In this document: positions 1-8,697 of the stretch, one piece after another | Layout of the letters: each line of letters opens with the position of its first letter | How positions within the stretch are numbered: position 1 is the stretch's first letter | Origin: Bradyrhizobium campsiandrae | GTDB taxonomy: Bacteria; Pseudomonadota; Alphaproteobacteria; Rhizobiales; Xanthobacteraceae | Length of the DNA: 64,000 nucleotides | Assembly: GCF_014529705.1 (NCBI RefSeq) | Contig: NZ_JAANIH010000011.1 | Span: forward strand, 104,458 to 168,457 | Direction of reading: 5' to 3' | The notes under the pieces: generated by a model | What the model was told of the DNA's origin: nothing | What the model saw: the letters and a program-made list of their open reading frames with translations, nothing else | Database searches by the model: none | Program-made: the position numbers and the translations under genes

Positions 1-24
1 AGTGAAGGGGAGGCGCGGGGCGCC

Positions 25-510
25 TTATAGCTGCCCCAGCAGCGTATCGCCCCCTGACACCTCGACCTTGCCGGGCATCGCTTCCAGGTTCAGTTTCTTC
101 ACCACGCCGTCCTCGACCAGCATCGAGTACCGCTTGGAGCGGATGCCGAGGCCGTTGCCCGAGGCATCCAGTTCCATGCCGATCGCCTTGGTGAAGTCGG
201 CATTGCCGTCGGCGAGGAAGACGGCCTCGTCGCGCTGGTCGGTATCGCGCTTCCAGGCGTTCATGACGAAGGCGTCGTTGACGGAAACGATCGCGATGGT
301 GTCGACGCCCTTGTCCTTGATGGCATAGGCGTTGAGGAAGATGCTCGGCAGATGCATCTTGTGGCAGGTGCCGGTGTAGGCGCCGGGCACCGCGAACAGC
401 GCCACTTTCTTGCCCTTGAAGATATCGTCGGTGGTCTTCACCTGCGGACCTTCCGCCGTCATCACGCGGAATTTCGTCTCGGGCAGCTTGTCGCCAACTT
501 GGATCGCCAT
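25..510 (-). CDS. Peroxiredoxin (Prx5/AhpE-like redoxin)
   Basis: A 161-residue cytosolic thiol peroxidase that should reduce hydrogen or alkyl peroxides using a glutathione or glutaredoxin type reductant. The active-site loop reads PGAYTGTCH near residues 42-50, with peroxidatic Cys49 and the supporting Thr46 and Pro42 of the Prx5 signature. No second conserved resolving Cys is visible, which fits a 1-Cys Prx5 enzyme. The length is normal for the family and no signal peptide is seen. The ATG has a GA-rich leader just upstream on the minus strand. It stands alone, with a palindromic repeat between it and the next gene. The family call is firm; the substrate is inference. Confidence 0.9.
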   Translation of the reverse strand: MAIQVGDKLPETKFRVMTAEGPQVKTTDDIFKGKKVALFAVPGAYTGTCHKMHLPSIFLNAYAIKDKGVDTIAIVSVNDAFVMNAWKRDTDQRDEAVFLADGNADFTKAIGMELDASGNGLGIRSKRYSMLVEDGVVKKLNLEAMPGKVEVSGGDTLLGQL

Positions 511-613
511 GGTCGTTTCTCCATTGAAAGGGGCCGGGGCTGTTCTAGAGCATTTTACCGCTGGAGGGAAACGGCATCACCGCTGTGCGACGAGGCGGAC
601 GCTGCCAATTTCT

Positions 614-702
614 CGTCATTGCGAGGAGCCCTTGCGACGAAGCAATCCAGAGATGTATCCGCGGATGCATTCCTGGATTGCTTCGCTGCGCTCGCAATGA
701 CG
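614..702. repeat. Dispersed palindromic intergenic repeat, family A copy 1
   Basis: The outer arms CGTCATTGCGAG (614-625) and CTCGCAATGACG (691-702) are perfect inverted repeats. The inner arms CGAAGCAATCCAG and CTGGATTGCTTCG continue the pairing around a variable centre. A second copy of the same family lies at 10124-10241. It lies between two genes and has no coding content. The hairpin could act on mRNA ends, but that is inference. Confidence 0.85.
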
Positions 703-748
703 ATGGGGCACGCAAGTCCGCCATCGGGCCGAAGGTCGAGAGGCTGCC

Positions 749-2434
749 CTACGCCGCCTGGGCCTTCTTTTCGTCGCGCAGCTCACGGCGCAGGATCTTG
801 CCGACATTGGTCTTGGGCAGGTCGGCGCGGAATTCGATGTGCTTGGGCACCTTGTAGCCGGTGAGCTGCTCGTGACAGAACTTGATCACGTCCTCGGCCG
901 TGAGGTTCGGATCCTTCTTCACCACAAAAGCCTTCACCGCCTCGCCCGATTTGGAATCGGGGATGCCGATCACGGCGCATTCGAGTACGCCCGGATGGCT
1001 CGCGATCACTTCCTCGATCTCGTTCGGATAGACGTTGAAGCCGGAGACCAGGATCATGTCCTTCTTGCGGTCGACGATCTTGGTGTAGCCCTTCTCGTCC
1101 ATGATGCCGATGTCGCCGGTGCGGAAATAGCCGTCCGCCGTCATCACCTTCGCCGTCTCCTCCGGCCGGTTCCAGTAGCCCGACATCACTTGCGGGCCCT
1201 TGGCGCAGATCTCGCCGGCCTGGCCGAGCGGGAGCTCGTTGCCGTCGTCGTCGCGGATCGAGATATAAGTCGACGGCACGGGAATGCCGATCGTCCCGTT
1301 GAATTCGGCATTGGTGGCGGTGTTACAGGTCAGCGTCGGCGCCGTCTCGGACAGGCCGTACCCCTCCGCAATCGAGCATCCCGTGATCGCCTTCCACTGT
1401 TCGGCCACCGGGCGCTGCACGGCCATGCCGCCGCCGTTCGAGATCTTCAGCTTGGAGAAGTCGAGCTTCTTGAAGTCGGGATGGTGCATCAGGCCGTTGT
1501 AGAGCGTGTTGACCGCCGGGAAGCTGTTGACCTGATACTTCGCGAGCTCCTTGATGAAGCCGGGGATGTCGCGCGGGTTGGGGATCAAGAGATTGCAGCC
1601 GCCGGCGCGCACGGCGAGCAGATAGCAGGCCGTCAGTGCGAAGATGTGATAGAGCGGCAGCGCGCAGACGATCATGAGCTGCTCGACATGCGGCGGCGCA
1701 TTGAGCGCCGGCTGCAGCCAGGCGTCGTTCTGCAGCACGTTGGCGACGATGTTGCGGTGGAGCAGGGTGGCGCCCTTGGAGACGCCGGTGGTGCCGCCGG
1801 TATATTGCAGGAAGGCGACGTCGCCCGGCGACAGTTTCGGCTTGTTGAAGGTCTGGCCACGGCCGGCCGCGAGCGCGTCGTTGAACGACACCGCGCCCGG
1901 CAGCGCGAAGGCCGGTACCATCTTCTTGACGCGGCGGACGACGAGATTGACGATCACGCCCTTGAAGCCGAGCAGATCGCCCATGCTGGCGATGATGACG
2001 TGCTTGACCGGGGTCTTCGCGATCACCTGCTCGACGGTGTGGGCGAAGTTCTCCAGCACGATGACGGCTTCGGCGCCGGAATCCTTGAGCTGATGCTCCA
2101 GCTCGCGCGGGGTGTAGAGCGGGTTGACGTTGACCACGGCAAAGCCGGCGCGCAGCACCGCGGCGGTGGCGACCGGGTATTGCAGCACGTTCGGCATCAT
2201 GATCGCGACGCGGGCGCCGCGTTGCAGGCCGCGGCCCTGCAAATAGGCCGCGAGCGCCAGCGACATCTGGTCGAGGTCGCGATAGGTGATCGCCTTGTCC
2301 ATGCAGATGAACGCCTTGCGGTCGGCGAACTTGGTGAAGCTCTCCTCCAGGAGGTCGACCAGCGATGCGTATTGTGTCGGCTCGATATCGGCGGGCACGC
2401 CGGGCGGATATTGCTTGAGCCAGATACGCTCCAT
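749..2434 (-). CDS. fadD: Long-chain fatty acid--CoA ligase (FadD-type)
   Basis: A 561-residue ANL-superfamily adenylating enzyme that activates fatty acids to acyl-CoA via an acyl-adenylate. The P-loop-like A3 motif YTGGTTGVSK lies at residues 211-220 and is followed by GATLLH. The downstream motif DRKKDMILVSGFNVYPNEIE is the hinge and A8 region, and KTNVGKILRREL carries the catalytic C-terminal lysine. The length is typical of FadD. The ATG at 2434 is preceded by an AG-rich stretch. It is not in an operon with either neighbour. Chain-length preference cannot be read from the sequence. A second, more distant acyl-CoA ligase lies at 12534-14096. Confidence 0.9.
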   Translation of the reverse strand: MERIWLKQYPPGVPADIEPTQYASLVDLLEESFTKFADRKAFICMDKAITYRDLDQMSLALAAYLQGRGLQRGARVAIMMPNVLQYPVATAAVLRAGFAVVNVNPLYTPRELEHQLKDSGAEAVIVLENFAHTVEQVIAKTPVKHVIIASMGDLLGFKGVIVNLVVRRVKKMVPAFALPGAVSFNDALAAGRGQTFNKPKLSPGDVAFLQYTGGTTGVSKGATLLHRNIVANVLQNDAWLQPALNAPPHVEQLMIVCALPLYHIFALTACYLLAVRAGGCNLLIPNPRDIPGFIKELAKYQVNSFPAVNTLYNGLMHHPDFKKLDFSKLKISNGGGMAVQRPVAEQWKAITGCSIAEGYGLSETAPTLTCNTATNAEFNGTIGIPVPSTYISIRDDDGNELPLGQAGEICAKGPQVMSGYWNRPEETAKVMTADGYFRTGDIGIMDEKGYTKIVDRKKDMILVSGFNVYPNEIEEVIASHPGVLECAVIGIPDSKSGEAVKAFVVKKDPNLTAEDVIKFCHEQLTGYKVPKHIEFRADLPKTNVGKILRRELRDEKKAQAA

Positions 2435-2628
2435 GGAAACTCCCCTCTCTTGACTTCAGAGCCCGTTGGTCTCGGGCCGCCTCATTGCCGGCAGTATCGA
2501 GCCTGCCGGAACGGCTGGCAAGCCGTCGAGGCTTAGGGCAAAGGCTGGGGGGAGGCTACAGGAATCGTCTCAAATCGTGCCGCAGGTGCGAAGTGCGACC
2601 CGCAGCCCGCCGAGCTGAGAGCGTGAAC

Positions 2629-4137
2629 CTAGCTGTTGTTCGGCGCGGGCTTCGGCGCAGGTTTCGTGGCGGCCTTGGGCTTGGCGGGTTTGGCGGCCTG
2701 ATCGCCGCCCGCCGGCTTCTCCGAGGGCTTGGCCGCCGCATCGGGTTTGGCCGCGGCGTGCCTGGTCGCCGCCGGCTTTGCCGCGGTTTTGGCATCAGCC
2801 TTTGCATCGCCTTTGGCCGTGGCATCGGGCCTGGTGGCCGTCGGCTTCGCCGCAGCGGTCTTTGCGTCAGTTGTTTTGGCGTCAGTCGTCTTGGCGTTAC
2901 CCTTGGCCTCGCTGCCGGCGTCAGGCTTCTTGGCGAGGCGCGCCTTCTTGCCACGCGCCTTCGGCGGGTTCTGCTGGTCGGAATCGGCCGCGACCGCCGC
3001 GACCAGGGCGGCACCGGTGCGGGTCGGGCCGGTGTAGACCAGCACGGGTTCCGCGGCCGCAGGCGCCGAGGCCATCAGCTCGGACGCCTTCATCAGAGGC
3101 GGCTGGAGGCCTGCGGTGAAGAACGTCACCTGGGCCTCGCCCCCGGTGGCGGAGGCCGATCCGCTGGTGCCGCCATTGGTCGCGATCAACGCGTCGTCGT
3201 CGTCGCTGGCCGGGCGCTTGCGGTGACCACCGCACATTTCCTCGCGCAAATTGGGCGGTGAGGCGTCGACCGGCACGAGGTTCTCGACGGTGCCGAGCGA
3301 GGGGCGCAGCCACGACAAATTGTCCTGGCTGAACCCGCGCTCCAAGAGCTGCGCCGCCTTCACCGCGCGCGCGGTGCCGGAGTTGGCGCCGAGCACCACA
3401 GCGATCAGCCGCCGGCCATTGCGCGTGGCCGAGGCCACGAGGTTGTAACCGGAGGCACAGATGAAGCCGGTCTTGAAACCGTCGGCGCCGGGATAGCGGC
3501 CAATCAGCTTGTTGAAGTTCGGCGTGATCCGCTTGCCGAAGCGAATCGCCGGGATGTGGACGAAATATTCGTATTCCGGCAGGTCCCGCAGGAAGGAGCG
3601 CGCAAGAATGCCGAGGTCGCGTGCCGACGTAATCTGGCCGTCGGCGGGCAGGCCGTTCGGATTGACGTAGCTCGTCTGCGTCATGCCGAGTCGCTTCGCG
3701 GTGTCGTTCATCATCGCGGAGAAGCCGTCGATCGAGCCGCCGACGCCTTCCGCCAGGACCACCGCCATGTCGTTCGCCGACTTGACCATCATCATCTTGA
3801 GGGCGTTGTCGATGGTGAGCTGTGTGCCCGGACGAAATCCCATTTTGGACGGTGATTGCGAGGCGGCCATCGGCGACACCGTGACCAGCGTGTCGAGCGT
3901 GATCTTGCCGTCCTTGACCGCCTTCAGCGTCACATAGGCGGTCATGATCTTGGTGACCGAGGCCGGATACCAGGGAATGGTCGCGTTCTCCGCCTGCAGC
4001 ACCTTGCCGCTGTCGGCTTCGATCAGCAGCAGCGCTTCGGCGTTGACGGCACGCGGCAAGACAAGCGTACCGACTGCGAGCGCCGCAGCGAACAGGTTGA
4101 ACAGGGATTTGCGAAGCAGCGGGCGAAAGGCGTGCAC
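2629..4137 (-). CDS. D-alanyl-D-alanine carboxypeptidase (peptidase S11, penicillin-binding protein)
   Basis: A periplasmic serine D,D-carboxypeptidase that trims the terminal D-Ala of peptidoglycan pentapeptides. The three active-site motifs are present: SVTK (nucleophile Ser60, Lys63), SAN (120-122) and KTG (222-224), numbered from the GTG at 4137. A signal peptide (RKSLFNLFAAALAVGTLVLP then an AVNAEA-type cleavage site) begins soon after this GTG. The frame stays open to a TTG at 4212, but that leaves 25 residues ahead of the signal, so GTG 4137 (502 residues) is preferred; the start is uncertain. The last 100 or so residues form a low-complexity Ala/Lys/Pro/Thr tail in place of a clear PBP5 C-terminal domain, perhaps a wall-binding or spacer tail. 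Confidence 0.85.
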   Translation of the reverse strand: MHAFRPLLRKSLFNLFAAALAVGTLVLPRAVNAEALLLIEADSGKVLQAENATIPWYPASVTKIMTAYVTLKAVKDGKITLDTLVTVSPMAASQSPSKMGFRPGTQLTIDNALKMMMVKSANDMAVVLAEGVGGSIDGFSAMMNDTAKRLGMTQTSYVNPNGLPADGQITSARDLGILARSFLRDLPEYEYFVHIPAIRFGKRITPNFNKLIGRYPGADGFKTGFICASGYNLVASATRNGRRLIAVVLGANSGTARAVKAAQLLERGFSQDNLSWLRPSLGTVENLVPVDASPPNLREEMCGGHRKRPASDDDDALIATNGGTSGSASATGGEAQVTFFTAGLQPPLMKASELMASAPAAAEPVLVYTGPTRTGAALVAAVAADSDQQNPPKARGKKARLAKKPDAGSEAKGNAKTTDAKTTDAKTAAAKPTATRPDATAKGDAKADAKTAAKPAATRHAAAKPDAAAKPSEKPAGGDQAAKPAKPKAATKPAPKPAPNNS

Positions 4138-4326
4138 TATCCGATTCCGGTCCTTGGAGATCCGCCTGATAGGAGCGTCTCTCGTGATCTGATGTTCGGT
4201 TTTGAAATCCAACGCCGCCGCTCGCGGCAGCGCAAACCTATACCGGCTCGGGCGTCGAGAACAGGGGCTTCCCTCCGGTATTCCGCAATGAAATAGGCCG
4301 AATTTCGACGGTGCGACCGGGACTTG

Positions 4327-6135
4327 CTAAGGGGACTTGACGGCAGAGGTTGCGGCTTCGGCGGCACTTATACCAGCGCGCGCGTCGGCCTGCCCCGGCT
4401 GCTGCACCATGAACTGGGCCTTGGCGAGCTCGGAAAAATGGCCGCCTTTGGCGACGAGTTCATCGAAAGTTCCGCTTTCGATCACCCGTCCGTTCTCGAA
4501 TACCAGGATCCGCGTGGCGTTGCGGATGGTGGAGAGGCGGTGGGCGATCACAAAGGTGGTGCGGCCCTTCATCACTTCGTCGAGAGCGGCATTCACCTTG
4601 GCCTCGGTGACGGCATCGAGCGCGCTGGTCGCCTCGTCCAGGATCAGGATCGGTGGGTCCTTCAGGAGCGCTCGCGCGATCGACAGCCGCTGCCGTTCCC
4701 CGCCCGAGAGCATGCGGCCGCGCTCGCCGGCATTGGTCTCGAAGCCGCCGCTGCGGTCGATGAATTCGATGGCCTGCGCGCGCTCGGCGGCCTTGCGCAT
4801 CTCCGCTTCGGTCGCATCCGGCTTGCCGACGCGCAAGTTCTCGGCGATCGATCGGTTGAACAGCAGCGCTTCCTGGAACACGACGCCGATGTTTCGCCGC
4901 AGCGATGTCAGCGTCACGCCGCGGACGTCCATGCCGTCGATCTTGATGAAGCCGGATTGCGGATCGAAGGCGCGGTGCAGAAGTGCGATCGCGGTGGACT
5001 TGCCGGCGCCGGTCGGGCCGACCAGCGCGATAGTCTGGCCCGGCAATGCGGTGAAGGAGAGGTCTTCGATCGCCGGCCGCTTGCCGTCATAAGAGAAGGT
5101 GACGTCATTGAACTCGACGAGGCCGGAGAGGCGGCCCGCATCGATCGCGTCGGGCCGGTCGTGCACCGCAGGCACGGCATCGAGCACATTGAAGAACTCG
5201 CGCAGGCGCGGCGCTTCCATGAACACGTTGTTGATGAAGCTCACCACCTGCTCGAGCTTCTGGATCAGCAGCGTGGCAAAGCTCACGAACATCACGATCT
5301 CGCCGACCGAGGTCAGGCCCTGGTCGTGCAGCGCGATGCCGAGCGTGAAGATCGCGAGCACCGTGATGGTGGTGGAGGCCCGCGTGATCACGGTGACGAG
5401 CGCCCACCAGGACAGCACCGGCATCTGCGCGGCGAGCAGCTCGTCGGCGACCGAACGCAGGCCCTGCACCTCGGATTCGACCCGCACGAAGCTCTGCACC
5501 AGTGCGACATTGCCGAGCGCGTCGGATGCACGCGCGGACAGCTCGCTGTACTGCTCTTCCACCGCCATCTGCATGCCGAAAGTCTTGCGCACGACGAAGG
5601 TGGTCAGCGCCGTGAAGACGACGCAGAGCACGAACAGGAGGATCGCCAGCCGCCAGTTCAGGTACAGCGACAGCGGCAACAGCACCACCACCGACAGGAT
5701 CGCGGCAAAGTGTTCGCGGAAGAAGCCGAGCCAGAGCCGCCACAGCGCGTCCGTTCCGTTCAGCATGACCTTCATCAGCCGGCCCGAATGGGTGCCGGAA
5801 TGGAAGGTGAGCGGCAGTTGCAGGATGTGCTCGAAATAGCTGGTCAGAACCGCCTGGCGCTGGCGGTGGGAGAGCCGGTCGGCCTGCAGCGCCACCAGCG
5901 CGCTGCAGCCGATCGTGAACAGCCCGAACGCGACCCAGGCGGCGAGGAACGGCCAAGCCGAATTGGTGCCCGCGACCGTCTTGCCCGAGAGCACGTCGAC
6001 GATGCGGCCGAACAGCACGGGCTCCGCGAATTGCGAGGCCGCCAACAGGAGATTGGCGACAGCGAGCAACCAGCCGAGCCGGGCCTCCTTGCCGAGCAGC
6101 TCGAGAACGCGGGTGTAGAGGCGGAGGATGGACAT
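4327..6135 (-). CDS. ndvA: Cyclic beta-1,2-glucan ABC exporter, fused permease/ATPase (NdvA/ChvA-like)
   Basis: A 602-residue half-transporter with an N-terminal six-helix exporter domain (about 1-320) and a C-terminal ABC ATPase. Walker [10 protein letters not shown] is at 373-381, the signature is LSGGERQRL, and Walker B is [12 protein letters not shown] followed by the H-loop AHRLST. The N-terminus ([15 protein letters not shown], then [15 protein letters not shown]) and the motif [18 protein letters not shown] match the NdvA/ChvA glucan exporter family. That family moves cyclic beta-glucan to the periplasm and is needed for osmoadaptation and plant infection in rhizobia. It should work as a homodimer in the inner membrane. 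No glucan synthase gene (ndvB) is nearby. A general lipid or peptide exporter is the alternative. Confidence 0.85.
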   Translation of the reverse strand: MSILRLYTRVLELLGKEARLGWLLAVANLLLAASQFAEPVLFGRIVDVLSGKTVAGTNSAWPFLAAWVAFGLFTIGCSALVALQADRLSHRQRQAVLTSYFEHILQLPLTFHSGTHSGRLMKVMLNGTDALWRLWLGFFREHFAAILSVVVLLPLSLYLNWRLAILLFVLCVVFTALTTFVVRKTFGMQMAVEEQYSELSARASDALGNVALVQSFVRVESEVQGLRSVADELLAAQMPVLSWWALVTVITRASTTITVLAIFTLGIALHDQGLTSVGEIVMFVSFATLLIQKLEQVVSFINNVFMEAPRLREFFNVLDAVPAVHDRPDAIDAGRLSGLVEFNDVTFSYDGKRPAIEDLSFTALPGQTIALVGPTGAGKSTAIALLHRAFDPQSGFIKIDGMDVRGVTLTSLRRNIGVVFQEALLFNRSIAENLRVGKPDATEAEMRKAAERAQAIEFIDRSGGFETNAGERGRMLSGGERQRLSIARALLKDPPILILDEATSALDAVTEAKVNAALDEVMKGRTTFVIAHRLSTIRNATRILVFENGRVIESGTFDELVAKGGHFSELAKAQFMVQQPGQADARAGISAAEAATSAVKSP

Positions 6136-6426
6136 GCGGGCGAAGAACTCGGTCGGGGTCTCGGAACCGATATTCTAAGCAGGGATTGTGCGCGAGATAC
6201 AGCGGAAGCTACCGGTTATCTCCGGTCGAGGTCGCGCTCGCAGCGTCGGCAGGGCAAGCCGCCGGATCGTGTCAACCTGAACGGCGGATGAGCGTCGGTT
6301 GCGTCATGATCACGCAACCCCGTTCAGCTTCTGTTGGGGTTGGGGAACCCAACATGGGATGCGCGTGTTTGAAGGACATGAGCCTGTCTCGAGGCACCGC
6401 CCAAGGTCCCAAGGAGGGTCCAAGTC
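6136..6426. other. Intergenic stretch between divergent genes
   Basis: This 291-bp region separates the ndvA start (minus) from the small secreted protein (plus). It should hold both promoters. A short inverted pair with a GGGGTTG core is visible near 6310-6350. No convincing extra gene was seen. Confidence 0.4.
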
Positions 6427-6801
6427 ATGTTTGACCGAATTTCGAAGTTCGCCGGCCGCAAGGCCGTTCTCGCCACTGCCGCGGTGCTGGCACTGACCAC
6501 CATCGCCCCCACCGCATCATTCGCGGGTGGCCGCCACTGGCATGGCGGCGGCGGTGCAGCCTTTGCCGGTGCGGCCATTGCCGGCGCCATCGGCACCGGC
6601 CTTGCGATTGCCGCGACCCGCGACGCCTACGCCTATGACGCCGGTCCAGGCTATTATGGCGGTCCCGCCTACTACAGCGGCCCCGCCTACTATGGTGATG
6701 GCCCCTATTACGGTCCGGGGCCGAACTACCAATATCAACGGTACGGCGGCACGGCTCCGTCCGAGCTCTGCGGCCAAGGCTACTATACGAACTGCTACTA
6801 G
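6427..6801 (+). CDS. Small secreted Gly/Tyr-rich protein
   Basis: A 124-residue protein of unknown function. An N-terminal signal peptide is clear: positive residues FAGRK, a hydrophobic stretch VLATAAVLALTTIAPT, and an ASFAG cleavage site. Next comes a glycine/alanine segment (AAFAGAAIAGAIGTGLAIAA) that could be a glycine-zipper-like membrane helix. The C-terminal half has repeated short units rich in Gly, Pro and Tyr (GPAYYSGPAYYGDGPYYGPG), ending with a Cys pair near the terminus. The strong ribosome site AAGGAGGGTCC just ahead supports the ATG. Such proteins are frequent in Bradyrhizobium as exported surface or envelope proteins; no function can be assigned. Confidence 0.75.
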   Translation: MFDRISKFAGRKAVLATAAVLALTTIAPTASFAGGRHWHGGGGAAFAGAAIAGAIGTGLAIAATRDAYAYDAGPGYYGGPAYYSGPAYYGDGPYYGPGPNYQYQRYGGTAPSELCGQGYYTNCY

Positions 6802-6918
6802 CTTTGGTGACGGAGGATTGACCACAACTGGTCGTCGCGCTTGCCGCGGCGGCCGGTTTTACCTTTTATTGTCGGGCGTTAACGCGCTCGCCATTGGTTT
6901 AGAGTAATTTTGAGTACC

Positions 6919-7323
6919 ATGAGTGATTCGCTTGAGCGGCTTTATCTGGCTGTGCTCGCGGCCAGGGACCTTGATCCGGCAACATCGCGTACCGCCCGGC
7001 TGTTTCAGCGCGGGCCGTCGAAAATGGCCAAGAAGCTGGCGGAAGAGGCGATCGAGGTCGTGATCGACGCGGTCAACGGCGACGCCGAGGCCGTGGTCCG
7101 GGAAAGTGCCGATCTGCTCTACAATCTCACGGTGCTCTGGGCTTCGGCCGGCGTACGTCCGGAAGACGTCTGGCGCGAAATGTCGCGGCGTGAGGACATG
7201 CTGGGCATTGCCGAAAAGCTGCCGAAGTCGTCGATGAAGCTGCCCAAAGTGGCGTCACCGCGCATCTCGGCCCGGCGGCCAATCGTCGCGCTCGAGGGCC
7301 GCGCCGCGCGAAAACGGCACTAA
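6919..7323 (+). CDS. hisE: Phosphoribosyl-ATP pyrophosphatase-like protein (HisE/MazG fold)
   Basis: A 134-residue all-alpha NTP pyrophosphatase. HisE hydrolyses phosphoribosyl-ATP in the second step of histidine synthesis. The metal-binding motif is intact: E42-E43-x-x-E46 in KLAEEAIEVVIDA and E62-x-x-D65 in RESADLLYNL. The ATG at 6919 is used; an in-frame TTG lies nine bases upstream at 6910. The protein has a basic tail beyond the usual HisE end, about 30 residues (ISARRPIVALEGRAARKRH). No other histidine gene is nearby, so this may be a stand-alone paralogue of the enzyme encoded in the main his operon. It could act on another nucleotide substrate. Confidence 0.75.
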   Translation: MSDSLERLYLAVLAARDLDPATSRTARLFQRGPSKMAKKLAEEAIEVVIDAVNGDAEAVVRESADLLYNLTVLWASAGVRPEDVWREMSRREDMLGIAEKLPKSSMKLPKVASPRISARRPIVALEGRAARKRH

Positions 7324-7403
7324 AGCGCGATCAGGGGTCGCGCCAAAAACCTTCACAAAACTCGCGATGGACAAATCCGTCCCATGGTGCTTCATCGCGG
7401 CGC

Positions 7404-7985
7404 ATGCTGAAACGTATCTACGACTGGTGCATCGACGCCGCCCACAAGCCTTACGCGCTCTGGATCATGGGTGCCGTGGCTTTCGCAGAAAGCTCGTTCT
7501 TTCCCGTTCCCCCTGATGTGATGCTGATCCCGATGTCGCTGGCCCGTCCCCAGCGCGCCTGGATCTATGCGGCGGTCTGTACCGTGACCTCGGTGCTGGG
7601 CGGTCTCTTGGGTTATGCCATCGGCGCGCTGCTGTTCGACTCGGTCGGCCACTGGCTGATCCAGGTCTATGGCCTCGGCGACAAGGTCGATGCTTTTCGC
7701 GCATCCTATGCCCAATGGGGCGCGGTGATCATCCTGCTCAAGGGCCTGACGCCGATCCCCTACAAGCTCGTCACCATCACCTCGGGCTTCGCCGGCTACA
7801 ATCTCGTCCTGTTCGTCCTGTGTTCGATCATCGCGCGCGGCGGGCGCTTCTTCATCGCCGCGATCCTGCTCAACCGTTATGGCGACTGGATCCGCGAGCG
7901 GATCGAGCGGCATCTCGGTCTGTGGGTCGCGCTCGGAGCTGCCGTGCTGGTGCTCGGCTTCGTCGTGGCGATCAAGCTGATCTAA
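7404..7985 (+). CDS. YqaA/DedA-family inner membrane protein
   Basis: A 193-residue polytopic membrane protein of the SNARE-associated/DedA (VTT) superfamily, YqaA branch. The N-terminal motif AFAESSFFPVPPDVMLIPMS carries the conserved acidic residue and the F/P-x-P-P-D pattern of the re-entrant loop. A second re-entrant segment contains LLKGLTPIPYKLVTITSGFA. A C-terminal helix follows. Family members flip or handle phospholipids and support proton-motive-force homeostasis; this protein's exact job is not known. It is a single gene, followed directly by a palindromic repeat that may also end transcription. Confidence 0.85.
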   Translation: MLKRIYDWCIDAAHKPYALWIMGAVAFAESSFFPVPPDVMLIPMSLARPQRAWIYAAVCTVTSVLGGLLGYAIGALLFDSVGHWLIQVYGLGDKVDAFRASYAQWGAVIILLKGLTPIPYKLVTITSGFAGYNLVLFVLCSIIARGGRFFIAAILLNRYGDWIRERIERHLGLWVALGAAVLVLGFVVAIKLI

Positions 7986-8084
7986 AGCGCGATGAGATTA
8001 GGATGAATCGTCATCGCGCTTTAGATTATTGTTTGAGCATGATCTTTTCGGAAAACCGCTTCGCACTTTTCCGGATCATGCTCT
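7983..8084. repeat. Double-hairpin intergenic repeat, family B
   Basis: Two perfect inverted repeats follow one another. The first is TAAAGCGCGATGA (7983-7995) with TCATCGCGCTTTA (8011-8023). The second is GAGCATGATC (8035-8044) with GATCATGCTC (8074-8083), with further inner pairing CGGAAAA/TTTTCCG. The GAGCATGATC-type element is a common intergenic repeat of rhizobia and relatives. It starts in the stop-codon region of the preceding gene and could stabilise or end its mRNA. Confidence 0.85.
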
Positions 8085-8140
8085 AGGATTTGGATCCACA
8101 ATGCTTTGACGCCGCGCCGGCTTCGGCTACGGTTGCCCGC

Positions 8141-8668
8141 ATGATGGTTCGATCCGGCAATCCGGCCGTGCGGTTCGGGACGCTGACGTCAGCGGTGCTG
8201 CTGCTCCTGCTCGGTGCTGCCGGGGCTGGATGGCCGCAATCCGCGCCGCCGGCCCTCGGTATCCGGGAGCAGGGGCCGCCGCCCTCGACGCCTGCGCCAT
8301 CGGCATCTCCGTCGGGCGAGGACAATCCCGGGCTGATCCACGGATTGCGCAACCTGTTCGACAAGGTGCCCTCGTTCCTGCCGCCGATCAAAAGCCCAAG
8401 CGAGACCATGAACGACCTGTCGCGGCTGGCGAAGCCCTCGACCATGGTCTCGGGGCGCGCGGCCTGTCCCGTCTCCTCGAACGGCGCGCCCGACTGCAAG
8501 CCCGCCGCCGACCAGCTCTGCCAGAGCAAGGGCTACAAGGAAGGCAAGAGCCTCAATACCGACTCCGCCGAGAAGTGCTCGGCCAAGGTCCTGATTCCGG
8601 GCAGGCAGCGCAAACCGGATGATTGCCGCACCGATACCGTCGTCACCAGCGCGCTGTGCCAGAACTAG
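8141..8668 (+). CDS. Secreted protein of unknown function with paired cysteines
   Basis: A 175-residue exported protein. The start ATG at 8141 gives a signal peptide (MMVRSGNPAVRFGTL then a leucine-rich core and GAAGAGWPQ). An upstream in-frame ATG at 8090 would put 17 extra residues ahead of the signal and is less likely. A Pro/Ser-rich linker leads to a C-terminal part with about six cysteines (RAACPV, PDCKP, QLCQSKGYKEGKSL, EKCSAK, DDCRTD, SALCQN), which suggests disulfide bonds in the periplasm. No known family is recognised. It ends 29 bases before aspA, so co-transcription is possible. Confidence 0.7.
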   Translation: MMVRSGNPAVRFGTLTSAVLLLLLGAAGAGWPQSAPPALGIREQGPPPSTPAPSASPSGEDNPGLIHGLRNLFDKVPSFLPPIKSPSETMNDLSRLAKPSTMVSGRAACPVSSNGAPDCKPAADQLCQSKGYKEGKSLNTDSAEKCSAKVLIPGRQRKPDDCRTDTVVTSALCQN

Positions 8669-8697
8669 GCACATCGCGCGAGCAGCAAGGAGCGCCC

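Noticed and set aside
839..2536. Long plus-strand open frame (565 codons) antisense to fadD
   Set aside because: The translation is a low-complexity Arg/Leu/Asp/His-rich string typical of the opposite strand of a GC-rich gene, and the minus-strand frame has clear FadD motifs.
4324..6291. Plus-strand open frame of 655 codons antisense to ndvA
   Set aside because: It has no domain-like pattern, while the minus strand encodes a complete ABC exporter.
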